NCBI GenBank assembly: GCA_029781865.1
Contig: JAKOVW010000079.1
Coordinates: 1-64,000 of the forward strand
From: Bacteroidota bacterium
Lineage (GTDB): Bacteria > Bacteroidota > Bacteroidia > Chitinophagales > Saprospiraceae
DNA: 64,000 nucleotides
Reading direction: 5' to 3'
Under the pieces are notes generated by a model. It saw only the letters and a program-made list of their open reading frames with translations. It made no database searches and was not told where the DNA came from. Every line of letters begins with the position of its first letter. Position 1 is the first letter of the stretch. Shown in pieces: positions 53,031-61,961 of this stretch. The position numbers were made by a program, and so were the translations under genes.

Positions 53031-55475
53031 TTATTGCTCTTCAACGCCTTTTAAAATTTCTAGAATTTCAACTCTTCGTTCGAAAGCAGCTTTTAAGTTA
53101 TAAATTGAATTTCTGGTATCTTCCAAACTGTCACTGACATCACTCGATGAAAATACTTCTCCATATGGAATTTCCTTGATTTTGAAGTTGCGGTTTACAA
53201 TGTAGTTATGAAACACGTCATTATTGTATCTGTCAAACTCATTTCGCACACTGGAGACTCTTCGGGAGGATAATTTTTGATTATACTCTGATTTTGCACG
53301 AGGAGAAGCATATCCTTTTAAAAATATATCAATCTCATGACCTTCTTCCAGAATGATGATTAATTTATCCATGAATAGTTTCAACTTTTCTGCATTTTTC
53401 TTGACGCTTTCTTCAAAGAAGGTATCAATTTCAAGTATGGATTGTTCTTTTTTGTAGCCTTTAAGTTTACTGGTAAACTCTTTGATATAAGTAGCTTTGC
53501 GATGGTAGTAATCTGTATATATATCCAGAAATCCTACTTTAGTGCTATCCGATTCTGATCTTGGATCAGGCATGTCATTTTCAAAAAATAAACGAATAGG
53601 AAGCAATTTGCGAAGATCAGCGATAGCCTTTAATTCCAAATATAATTTGCGTTGCAACACGGGTTCAAGTGCCGTTTCTTTAGGAGAAATGAATATGGTT
53701 GCCGGTTCGTATTTGTTTTTTGTTGCTACTAGTTTGTAATTTTTGCCTTTTAGCAATTTAAAATCAAAGAAATTACTATCTGCATTGGTGGTGGATTTCA
53801 GAAGACGGTTATCATCTAAATCCCATAATTCCACAGTAGCGCCTTTTAGATTAACATTAGTAGTTCGTTCAAAAGTCAGTGCATTTAAGTATTTGATTTC
53901 AGTTAAAAATAAATTTTTAACGATGTCGTCAAAATTTTCCAGGTCAACCGCGTTGCATTTTACCGTATCACTTACCCATCCATCTTTGCTGCCAATGACC
54001 AGGTATTTTTTATCTTCAGTAATCTTCAATTTGTAGTTAGCACTATCGGGCGTGGCGTTCGCAAAAGCCAGGGAGTCCTTTTGAGTTATATCAATAACCT
54101 GAATCTTTACCCGGTTTAATGCAGAAGAATCATATTTGTCAAACGTATTTACAATTAATCCTATGCTGGCGGGAATGTAGTTGATTTTATAAATATCGAA
54201 ACAACAGGCCTGCACTTCTTCATCCAGGAAAGCAGAGCTTGGTTTATTGGAAACCATAAATGCTTTGCGCTTTGCAGTGTTTTCTATATAATATAAGTCA
54301 TCATAACTGCTGTTGATGGAAGCGCCCAGGTTGATTACCTTATTCGCTTCTTTGCCTTTGTAAGCATATTTAAAGATGTCCAGTCCTCCAAAACCGGGAT
54401 AACCACGGCTACTGAAATACAAGATGTTTTGAGCACTATTAAAATAGGGGCTATATTCGTTTTCTTCTGTATTGATGTTTTCAAGATTTTCCGGAATGGT
54501 TGAAGAATTGTCTTCTCTTAAAAGAACGGAATAAATGTCAAATCCACCTTTCCCTCCTGGTCTGTTGCTTGCAAAAAACAATTTTTCCAATTTGGTGTCA
54601 GGATCGATTCCAATACTTGGCTGGGTGGTGGAATAATTCGCTTTATTTACTGGTTCGGGCATTTTGATTTTCTCTCCCCAGCCTTTGGCATTTTTAATTT
54701 TCACATAAATGTCGCAGATAAGCGTTGTTTTGTTGGGCTCATAGTTACAAACAGTAAAAAACAATTTGGTGCCATCGTGATTAAAACAGGGATGAGCCAT
54801 GTGTATGTTTTTTTCGAATATTCCCGTGTCAAGATCTTCCTGTTTTAAGGAATTCAAATTATACTTCAATATTCGTCCTGAATTTTTTGGCACCTCCCCT
54901 CTTTTTGCTTTCTCAAAATAATTTTGTGAACTAATGTAAAGCGAACTATCTGTAAAAAAGGGACTGAATTCATTTTCACGTGTATTGATTTGATCGTCCA
55001 GCTTTTTAACAGAAATAAGTGAACTTTTCGATTTCTGGTTTTCTCGGGCCCAGATAACGGATTCCATTCTTTTGGAAACCAGCTGACTCATTTTATCATC
55101 ATTCAGGGCATTGGCTAGATAGGATTTGTAGTAAATAAGTGCTTCTCCGTAATACCCCTGATAATATTGGGATTCAGCAAGATAAAATTCGATTTCAGGA
55201 TGTCTTTCGACTATGGGATGGCCAATAATATTTTTAAAATGCTTTGTAGCTTTTGAAAATGCATTCAGATGAAAAGACGATATACCTGCGAGATATTGAA
55301 AAGAATCCAACTCGGTTTCAAATTTCATGGCTTCCAGAATTTCCTTATATGCTGCGTAATGATCTTCTTCTGCCAGGTATTTGGTGATTAAGTCCTTGTA
55401 TTTGTTTAATGATTGCCCGGACGCCCGAAAACAGAACAACATGATGAATGAAACTATAACGATATTGACTTTCAT
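53031..55475 (-). CDS. PD40/OmpA-like periplasmic protein (cassette 2, PorE-like)
   Basis: An 814-residue protein with a signal peptide (MKVNIVIVSFIMLFCFRASGQS). The architecture matches its cassette-1 paralogue: TPR-like helices, PD40 propeller segments (SNRPGGKGGFDIYS, GYPGFGGLDIFKY), two Ig-like modules (LKGATVELWDLDD in the second) and a C-terminal OmpA-like domain beginning RLFFENDMPDP. The motif corresponding to GHTD reads GYASPRAKSEYNQKLSSRR, again lacking the Asp. It starts 15 nt after the porP-like gene and ends 9 nt before the giant protein gene, so the cassette is a tight operon. It is probably a periplasmic link between the outer-membrane PorP protein and the wall. Confidence 0.9.
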   Translation of the reverse strand: MKVNIVIVSFIMLFCFRASGQSLNKYKDLITKYLAEEDHYAAYKEILEAMKFETELDSFQYLAGISSFHLNAFSKATKHFKNIIGHPIVERHPEIEFYLAESQYYQGYYGEALIYYKSYLANALNDDKMSQLVSKRMESVIWARENQKSKSSLISVKKLDDQINTRENEFSPFFTDSSLYISSQNYFEKAKRGEVPKNSGRILKYNLNSLKQEDLDTGIFEKNIHMAHPCFNHDGTKLFFTVCNYEPNKTTLICDIYVKIKNAKGWGEKIKMPEPVNKANYSTTQPSIGIDPDTKLEKLFFASNRPGGKGGFDIYSVLLREDNSSTIPENLENINTEENEYSPYFNSAQNILYFSSRGYPGFGGLDIFKYAYKGKEANKVINLGASINSSYDDLYYIENTAKRKAFMVSNKPSSAFLDEEVQACCFDIYKINYIPASIGLIVNTFDKYDSSALNRVKIQVIDITQKDSLAFANATPDSANYKLKITEDKKYLVIGSKDGWVSDTVKCNAVDLENFDDIVKNLFLTEIKYLNALTFERTTNVNLKGATVELWDLDDNRLLKSTTNADSNFFDFKLLKGKNYKLVATKNKYEPATIFISPKETALEPVLQRKLYLELKAIADLRKLLPIRLFFENDMPDPRSESDSTKVGFLDIYTDYYHRKATYIKEFTSKLKGYKKEQSILEIDTFFEESVKKNAEKLKLFMDKLIIILEEGHEIDIFLKGYASPRAKSEYNQKLSSRRVSSVRNEFDRYNNDVFHNYIVNRNFKIKEIPYGEVFSSSDVSDSLEDTRNSIYNLKAAFERRVEILEILKGVEEQ

Positions 55476-55490
55476 TGCCTTTGCACTTGA

Positions 55491-56507
55491 TTAATAAATC
55501 GGACATTTCCTATAAATGCCAATTGGTTCCGGACTTCTGAATACATACTGAATGGCTATTTCCGGTCCACCTCTTTTGTTTGTCGCTGTTTTCAGATCTG
55601 ACGTATTGATATCGTATGATCCTGAAACCATCCAGTCCTTATACTCAAAACCAATCATTGGTATTAATGCGTCGTCTATCCGTATCCCACAACCCATCAG
55701 TAAATTTAATTTGACACCGGGATTTTTATTTAAATAAAGTCGAAAAATACTGCTTCCCAATTTCTCATTGTATTCTTCCTGTTTCTGATATTGGCCATTT
55801 ACGATAAAGTCAAGATACTCGCCAACAGCCAGATCAATCGTTGCATGCAGGACCTGACGTTTAGGAAGCTTGACCTTGTTTTGACTAATTCCGTAAAATG
55901 TTTGATTGGGTTCTGGCAAATGAAATAAAGCGGCTCCTAATAATACTTTGGTTCGCTGCGATTTGGAATATTGATACGCAAATCCACCGGCAAGGTCAAA
56001 AAATACAGAACCAGAAAGTTTAAAATTTTCTTTAGCAGATAGATTAGGATCGTATTTGTCTCCATTCCATTGATTATTCCATTTTAATTTGTCATCTGAA
56101 AGTCTTCTTTGGCCAAGATTTGGACTCAGACCAAAGATGAGCATGTTAGATTTGTCGATATGGAAGGCATAATTCAATGAAACATTTAACGATGCCAGGC
56201 TTAATTCTGAGTCACCTGCCCTGTCATAATCAAATCCGATTCCTATTCCAAGATAATCTTTGCTGCCTTTCATTTTTATTTTACTGTCATAAAACATGCT
56301 CAGACTGAGATAAGGCACCGGAACGGATTGCCATTGATTTCTGTAATTTGCTGTGATTCTGTGATTACCGTTAAACAATCCCGTTTGAATTGGACTCTGG
56401 CTTGGATAGTTATAAAAATATTGTGAATAATGGATGTCCTGTCCATTGGTATTCAATGAATATATCACACAAATAACTGTAAAAATAATAGTATGCCTTA
56501 TCAGCAT
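55491..56507 (-). CDS. PorP/SprF-family outer membrane protein (cassette 2)
   Basis: A 338-residue protein with a signal peptide ending NTNGQD. The PorP signature is DIHYSQYFYNYPSQSPIQTGLFNG then HRITANYRNQW. The usual 'NPA' of the family's NPALTG motif is altered to SPIQTG here. Later segments FDYDRAGDSELSLASLNVSLNYAF and MGCGIRIDDALIPMIGFEYKDW parallel the cassette-1 protein. First gene of the minus-strand cluster, divergent from the NAD(P)HX repair gene with 235 nt between them. That gap contains an ATATATTC direct repeat (56618-56625, 56628-56635) but no clear promoter. Confidence 0.92.
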   Translation of the reverse strand: MLIRHTIIFTVICVIYSLNTNGQDIHYSQYFYNYPSQSPIQTGLFNGNHRITANYRNQWQSVPVPYLSLSMFYDSKIKMKGSKDYLGIGIGFDYDRAGDSELSLASLNVSLNYAFHIDKSNMLIFGLSPNLGQRRLSDDKLKWNNQWNGDKYDPNLSAKENFKLSGSVFFDLAGGFAYQYSKSQRTKVLLGAALFHLPEPNQTFYGISQNKVKLPKRQVLHATIDLAVGEYLDFIVNGQYQKQEEYNEKLGSSIFRLYLNKNPGVKLNLLMGCGIRIDDALIPMIGFEYKDWMVSGSYDINTSDLKTATNKRGGPEIAIQYVFRSPEPIGIYRKCPIY

Positions 56508-56742
56508 AATTAATTGATTATTAGTAAGTTAATAAAACGTAGTGTTTGAATTATGAATAAAGCGGAAATGCTTATGGGGATATCCCTTAGGACAAGCAAT
56601 ATTAGATAATATAATGCATATATTCAAATATATTCTCAATTATTTTCAAGATTTGATTCCGATGGAATTTATAGCTTTCTTTATACAAGCCTGAAAGTAT
56701 AAGAGATTTATATTAGGTTTGGGTTGTTGGAAATTTTGATCT

Positions 56743-58221
56743 ATGCTGCCTGTATACAATTCCAGTGAATTAAAATCGTGGGATCAATTCACTATCGAGC
56801 ATCAAAAGATAAGGTCTATCGATTTAATGGAGCGTGCAGCTGTGCAATTCGCAAATTGGTTTACCGGTAAATTTACCAAAGAGCAAACTGTAATCGTGTT
56901 TTGCGGTAATGGGAATAATGGCGGTGATGGACTCGCAATTTCCAGGTTGCTTAAATTAAAAAACTATAACGTACATCTCGTTTTAATCAAAGTTGCACAA
57001 AAAAATTCAACGGACTTCGATATCAATCTGGGTGAAACTGAGAAACTGGATATTGAACAATTCGGGACGACTCAGCAAGTTCAGGATTTTCTTGCGCAAA
57101 CTGATCATGCGATCATTGTCGATGCCATATTGGGTTACGGCCTGAACCGCGAAACAAGCCTTGAATTAATGGAATGGTTTCGGATTATTAATGAATCAGG
57201 ATGTTTGGTAACTTCTGTGGATATACCCTCTGGTTTGTTCGCTGATAAGCCTACCCCATCAATTTGTGTACATGCAAAATATACCTACACTTTTCAAAAT
57301 CCTAAACTTTGCCATTTAATTCCGGATTCAGGGATGTATTGCGGTTTTCTTGAAATCGGAAGTATCGGACTTGCATCAGAATTTATCTCTCAATATCCAC
57401 CTGCACTTATTTATACGGAGCAAATTGATATTAAAAGGATGTATAAAGCAAGAAATCCATTTGATCATAAAAATAAATTCGGGCATTTACTAATGGTTGG
57501 AGGCAGCCGCGGGATGGCAGGGGCTATAATACTTGCAGCAAAAGCCGGACTTATGACCGGATCCGGATTATGTAGTATTTATTCGGAAGAGTGCAACAGG
57601 GAAATTATTCAGCTCAGTTTACCTGAAGCCATTTACATGGAACATTATATGGAAGACCCGCGATATTCTTGCATCGTTATTGGTCCAGGCTTAGGTACGT
57701 CGATAACAAGTAAAGAAAGATTGTCTTTATTACTCTTAAGTGCCGGTAGTCCTATCGTGTTGGATGCTGATGCTTTAAATATCATAGCGAAAGAAATGTG
57801 GCTTCATCGTATAAGTAAAAATTGTATCCTAACGCCTCATGTAGGTGAATTCGATAGATTATTCGGCAAATGCACTAATGGGTTTGAGCGGCTCGAGAAA
57901 GCAATTCAAAAAAGTGCGGAACTCGGTATTTATATAATCCTGAAAGGAAAGTATACTGCAATTGTATGTCCTGATAAAAAAGTGTATTTCAACAGTACCG
58001 GTAATCCAGGCCTGGCAAAAGGTGGAAGCGGTGATGTGTTAAGCGGTATGCTTGGTTCTTTTTTGGCACAGGGATATACCCGGACCGAAGCCTGCATAAT
58101 GGCGGTTTATATGCATGGACTTGCAGCTGATATTGCAACGGAACATATCGCTATGGAGAGTTTGATGGCTACAGAAATTATTCATAACATTTCAAATGCA
58201 TTTCATAAAATTACAATGTGA
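56743..58221 (+). CDS. nnr: Bifunctional NAD(P)H-hydrate repair enzyme
   Basis: A 492-residue fusion of NAD(P)HX epimerase and ADP/ATP-dependent NAD(P)HX dehydratase, which restores damaged hydrated NAD(P)H. The N-terminal YjeF_N domain (1-215) shows LMERAA, FCGNGNNGGDGLAI and VDAILGYGL. The C-terminal YjeF_C domain (225-492) shows GHLLMVGGSRGMAGA, VIGPGLG, VLDADALN and the catalytic NPGLAKGGSGDVLSG. Length is standard. The stop overlaps the start of a sirtuin gene by four bases, linking two NAD-related functions in one transcript. Confidence 0.95.
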   Translation: MLPVYNSSELKSWDQFTIEHQKIRSIDLMERAAVQFANWFTGKFTKEQTVIVFCGNGNNGGDGLAISRLLKLKNYNVHLVLIKVAQKNSTDFDINLGETEKLDIEQFGTTQQVQDFLAQTDHAIIVDAILGYGLNRETSLELMEWFRIINESGCLVTSVDIPSGLFADKPTPSICVHAKYTYTFQNPKLCHLIPDSGMYCGFLEIGSIGLASEFISQYPPALIYTEQIDIKRMYKARNPFDHKNKFGHLLMVGGSRGMAGAIILAAKAGLMTGSGLCSIYSEECNREIIQLSLPEAIYMEHYMEDPRYSCIVIGPGLGTSITSKERLSLLLLSAGSPIVLDADALNIIAKEMWLHRISKNCILTPHVGEFDRLFGKCTNGFERLEKAIQKSAELGIYIILKGKYTAIVCPDKKVYFNSTGNPGLAKGGSGDVLSGMLGSFLAQGYTRTEACIMAVYMHGLAADIATEHIAMESLMATEIIHNISNAFHKITM

Positions 58222-58907
58222 AGAAAAATTTAATCGTATTAACCGGAGCCGGAATTAGTGCGGAAAGCGGAATTAAAACATTCAGGGATTCCGATGGATT
58301 ATGGGAGGGTTATGATGTCATGGAAGTTGCAACGCCGATGGGATGGGAAAAAAATCCGTCCCTGGTTTTGGATTTCTATAACCAGCGAAGGCAGCAACTT
58401 TTGCAATGCAAACCGAATAGCGCACATCTTTCATTGGCTTCGTTGGAGAAAACATTCCGGGTAAGAATTATAACACAAAATGTAGATGACTTACATGAGC
58501 GGGCCGGAAGTTCGGATGTGTTGCATTTGCATGGCGAATTATTGAAAGCCAGAAGTACTGCAAATGAGAAATTAATTTATGAAAGAAGACAGGATATTCA
58601 TTTAGGAGATCTTTGTGAATCTGGATCGCAGTTAAGACCACATATAGTGTGGTTTGGTGAAGCTGTTCCCAACCTCGAGAAAGCAATTGATTGGATACTG
58701 CAGGCAGATTTGTTATTGGTTATTGGTACATCGCTTCAGGTTTATCCTGCTGCCGGTTTAATGGCTTATGCGCCGGATGAATGTCCGGTTTACTATATTG
58801 ATCCAAAACCAAGCCTGAATCCGGAGATGCGAAGTTTGAATAATCTGATCGTGATTCCCAAAACAGCAAGTGAAGGAATGGACGATTGGCTGAAGCAATA
58901 CAATTAA
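58218..58907 (+). CDS. cobB: NAD-dependent protein deacylase, class III sirtuin-like
   Basis: A 229-residue Sir2 enzyme. GTG start at 58218 overlaps the nnr stop (GTGA). NAD-binding motifs are LTGAGISAESGIKTFRD and TQNVDDLHERAG; the catalytic His is in HLHGELL. DFYNQRR contains the Tyr and Arg that give SIRT5/CobB-type enzymes their preference for succinyl and malonyl groups. The zinc site has lost its Cys residues: the region from KARSTANEK to GDLCESGSQLRPH contains one Cys instead of four. The fold is otherwise complete. This Cys loss is, to my recollection, not rare in Bacteroidota. Confidence 0.92.
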   Translation: MKKNLIVLTGAGISAESGIKTFRDSDGLWEGYDVMEVATPMGWEKNPSLVLDFYNQRRQQLLQCKPNSAHLSLASLEKTFRVRIITQNVDDLHERAGSSDVLHLHGELLKARSTANEKLIYERRQDIHLGDLCESGSQLRPHIVWFGEAVPNLEKAIDWILQADLLLVIGTSLQVYPAAGLMAYAPDECPVYYIDPKPSLNPEMRSLNNLIVIPKTASEGMDDWLKQYN

Positions 58908-58926
58908 TACAACTATTACAGTTTGA

Positions 58927-61824
58927 TCAATCCCTCCAGCGTCTCATATGTTCAGCATCCGGATTGTTATTGCTGGTCGTTTTTTTACCCGAGTTATAGT
59001 TTCGTATATTGTAGGTAAAGGAGAGCATGAAAAAACGTTGTAAGGTATTGCTTTTAGAATCTTCAATGTAATATTCAGAAATAGACCTTTGTATGCTTTG
59101 GTTCTGATTCAAAAGATCATTTACACCAATGGCTATTTCGCCACGTTCATTTTTAAATAATTTTCTCCCGATTGCAAGGTTTAGCAGATAAATGTTCTGA
59201 TTATATTGTCTGCTCAAATCCTGGTTGATTTTTGAGTTGAATTCGATACGCAGGATGTTTTTACTTATAAATTGCCAATTAAATTTTACACGTTGATCCA
59301 GAATAAAGTAATTGCTTTTTGTATCAATACTCTTTGCTGTATTATAGGAAGGCCGAAATTGTATATTGAAATCAATTGCCTGGCTGATATTGCTGGTTAA
59401 AGCTATACCGAACGAGGTATTGTTTTGAAATGATCTGAATTGTAACGTGTCGAGTAATCCAGGTGTTTCCGAATATACATAAGAAGCGTCAAACGATATA
59501 TTGCATTTGATTTTTGTAATAGGTATTGTATAGGATATAAACGATCTGAATTGATACGATGTTTGTGCATTTTCCGGAATACTCAATTGAACACCATCAG
59601 CAATATGGTACAAATTAAAAACAGGATTGTTGCGACTGTTTATGTATAGATGATTGGCAATGTAATCGTTGGTCATTGTGAAGCCGAGCATTCCAAAAAA
59701 TATCGATGCTGCCGGACTGGTATTGGAATATCTGATATTGGCGTTCTGATTTACAGATTGTTTCAATGCAGGGTTTCCTATGCTGAGTTGAATGGGATTC
59801 GAGTTATTGAGTATGTTTTGTAATTGGCTAATTGACGGTATTTGAGTGCTTGCCCTGTATTGAATAAATAACGATTTTGTTTTACTGGGAGAATATCTTA
59901 AGAAGAGTGATGGCAAGAAATTATAATATTTTTTTTCAATCGAATTCGTTAGCGGAAAATACTCCTGGTTTTCCACTTTAGCATATTGCCAATTCGTTCT
60001 TATACTGACATTCCATCTCTGTTCTTTATTGAATTGATAGCCCAATCCGGTCTGGTGTGTTGCAGAGCGGGATTGAAAATTGTTGCTCAGTGATAAATTC
60101 AAGGTATCCGTTCCGGTGCTTTCATTAATGATGTCATGCGTATTCAATTCTGTTTTGTCGAGTCCATAATTATACCTGTAATTTAATGATATGGAATGCA
60201 ATGAGTTTATAGGTTCTGTGTATTCCATACTGGTGTTGTAACCCCATTTGTGATAGGAATTGGATTGGCTTTGTAAGATGGTGTCCAGGGTTGTTGCATT
60301 GCTGACGACATAGCTTGCAAATGAAGAATGCCGGTTGTCGTCATCTTTTGGTGCATAATTTGAATTTAAATCCAGAGATATGGTTCGGCCGAATTTTTTA
60401 AATTTATGACGGAACAATAGATAATTGCTGAGATTAATTCCATCCGACTTTAAATTATTTTGACTGTTAGATGAATTTGCAGTAACCAAATTAAATGTTG
60501 TCTTATTGTCTGAATTGTTGTTGTTAGAATTGGATTGTAGCGTTAGCCTGGGTCTGAAAACAATAGAGTTGAAACTATCCAGTTTATATTCCAGTCTGGC
60601 ATTAAGCCTGTGATTGGTGTTTGTGCCGGTAGAATTATTTGTTTCTGTATAATTTTGATTCAACGTGTCAGTTTGAAAATATTGCCGCGATAATTCTGAT
60701 GTAACCTGGGTATTAGTGCGGTTAAAAAAATAGGAAACTGAATAGTCGAGTTTACTCCCTACTTTATCGCTAAAATTAATTCCAAATGCATGTGTTTTGC
60801 TGATTCCATTATTTTGTGAAACAAGAAAATCACCAGGTCCTGAAGAGTTTCCTCGATTGTCTCTGCGCGGATCGTTTCCTCCACGGGGTTGGTTTCCAAA
60901 GTTGTTTCTGGGTCTTTGGCTGTTACCCGAACCAATGACCCCTAATATATCATCAATGGAAAAATTCTGAATGTTAATATTATTTGACATTCCAATCAAA
61001 CTAATCCTGCGGTCTCCATCAAAATAATTAAAATTGCCACCTGCCTGGTATTTGTCATTATTTCCATAACCGGCATATAATTTTCCAAACTGACCATTGT
61101 TTAATCCTGACTTGGTTACAATGTTTATGGTTTTGACGGTATTGCCATCATTTATTCCAGTGAATTGGGACTGCTCGCTTAACTGATCAAAAATCTGAAT
61201 CTTATCTATTATTTCAGCCGGCAGGCTTTTTAATGAAAGATTAGGATCATTTCCGAAGAATGGTTTCCCATCAACTAAAACCTGCTTGACGTCTTCACCC
61301 TGTGCCTTGATAGTGCCTTGATCTTTTGTAACTGTTGGCATTTTTTCGATCAATTCATCCGCGCTTGCATCTTTCATGACTTTAAATGATGATGCATTAA
61401 ATTTAAGGGTATCATTGGCAACAGAACCTATTGGCTTTTTTTCACGTATAACTACTTCTTTTAAATTCTTGTTGGTGATTCTTAATGAAACTGGATTCAA
61501 AATGAGGTTGGTATTTTTGAGAGAAATGGGAATAGTATCATTTTCATATCCCAGGAACTGGATAACCAGAAAATACTCTCCTGAAATTAAATTGGTAAAT
61601 GTGAATTTACCTTCCTGGTCTGCCCTGTCTGATTGCATGATCACGTTTGATTGATGCAAATCAACTTGTACGCCGGGGAATGTTTTTGAATTTTCATCTA
61701 AAATGGATCCTGATATAGTGAGCATCTGTGCATTCAATTCATTAGGACTAATGGAAAACAGAATGCAGCTAAAAAGAAGTATTAACGGAAGGATTGATTT
61801 AAAAGTTAATTGATAACAGGGCAT
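58927..61824 (-). CDS. TonB-dependent-receptor-like outer membrane protein
   Basis: A 965-residue outer membrane protein. Signal peptide ends near NELNAQ (33). Residues 35-120 are a carboxypeptidase-regulatory-like beta-sandwich (ISGSILDENSKTFPGVQV). A plug domain at about 135-240 contains EKMPTVTKDQGTIKAQGEDV and VLVDGKPFFGNDP. The long C-terminal beta-barrel of the OMP_b-brl_3 type follows. No TonB box is obvious. A Gly/Asn/Arg-rich insertion lies near 300-330 (RPRNNFGNQPRGGNDPRRDN). Substrate unknown. It is convergent with the sirtuin gene. Confidence 0.88.
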   Translation of the reverse strand: MPCYQLTFKSILPLILLFSCILFSISPNELNAQMLTISGSILDENSKTFPGVQVDLHQSNVIMQSDRADQEGKFTFTNLISGEYFLVIQFLGYENDTIPISLKNTNLILNPVSLRITNKNLKEVVIREKKPIGSVANDTLKFNASSFKVMKDASADELIEKMPTVTKDQGTIKAQGEDVKQVLVDGKPFFGNDPNLSLKSLPAEIIDKIQIFDQLSEQSQFTGINDGNTVKTINIVTKSGLNNGQFGKLYAGYGNNDKYQAGGNFNYFDGDRRISLIGMSNNINIQNFSIDDILGVIGSGNSQRPRNNFGNQPRGGNDPRRDNRGNSSGPGDFLVSQNNGISKTHAFGINFSDKVGSKLDYSVSYFFNRTNTQVTSELSRQYFQTDTLNQNYTETNNSTGTNTNHRLNARLEYKLDSFNSIVFRPRLTLQSNSNNNNSDNKTTFNLVTANSSNSQNNLKSDGINLSNYLLFRHKFKKFGRTISLDLNSNYAPKDDDNRHSSFASYVVSNATTLDTILQSQSNSYHKWGYNTSMEYTEPINSLHSISLNYRYNYGLDKTELNTHDIINESTGTDTLNLSLSNNFQSRSATHQTGLGYQFNKEQRWNVSIRTNWQYAKVENQEYFPLTNSIEKKYYNFLPSLFLRYSPSKTKSLFIQYRASTQIPSISQLQNILNNSNPIQLSIGNPALKQSVNQNANIRYSNTSPAASIFFGMLGFTMTNDYIANHLYINSRNNPVFNLYHIADGVQLSIPENAQTSYQFRSFISYTIPITKIKCNISFDASYVYSETPGLLDTLQFRSFQNNTSFGIALTSNISQAIDFNIQFRPSYNTAKSIDTKSNYFILDQRVKFNWQFISKNILRIEFNSKINQDLSRQYNQNIYLLNLAIGRKLFKNERGEIAIGVNDLLNQNQSIQRSISEYYIEDSKSNTLQRFFMLSFTYNIRNYNSGKKTTSNNNPDAEHMRRWRD

Positions 61825-61961
61825 TTGTGCTAATTATTCAGTAAAAAGACTATTGTCATTCATAGTCGATTGGATGTAAATAGTTTAATTTAAGTAATGA
61901 TATCTGGATTAATTGCTTTGCAAATATGGCTTATAGTTTATTGTCTGTCTAAATTAATATA

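Noticed and set aside
42136-56507. Recent duplication or assembly artefact of the T9SS cassettes
   Set aside because: The copies differ throughout at the protein level and in gene gaps and spacer sequence, so they are ancient paralogues, not a repeated contig segment.
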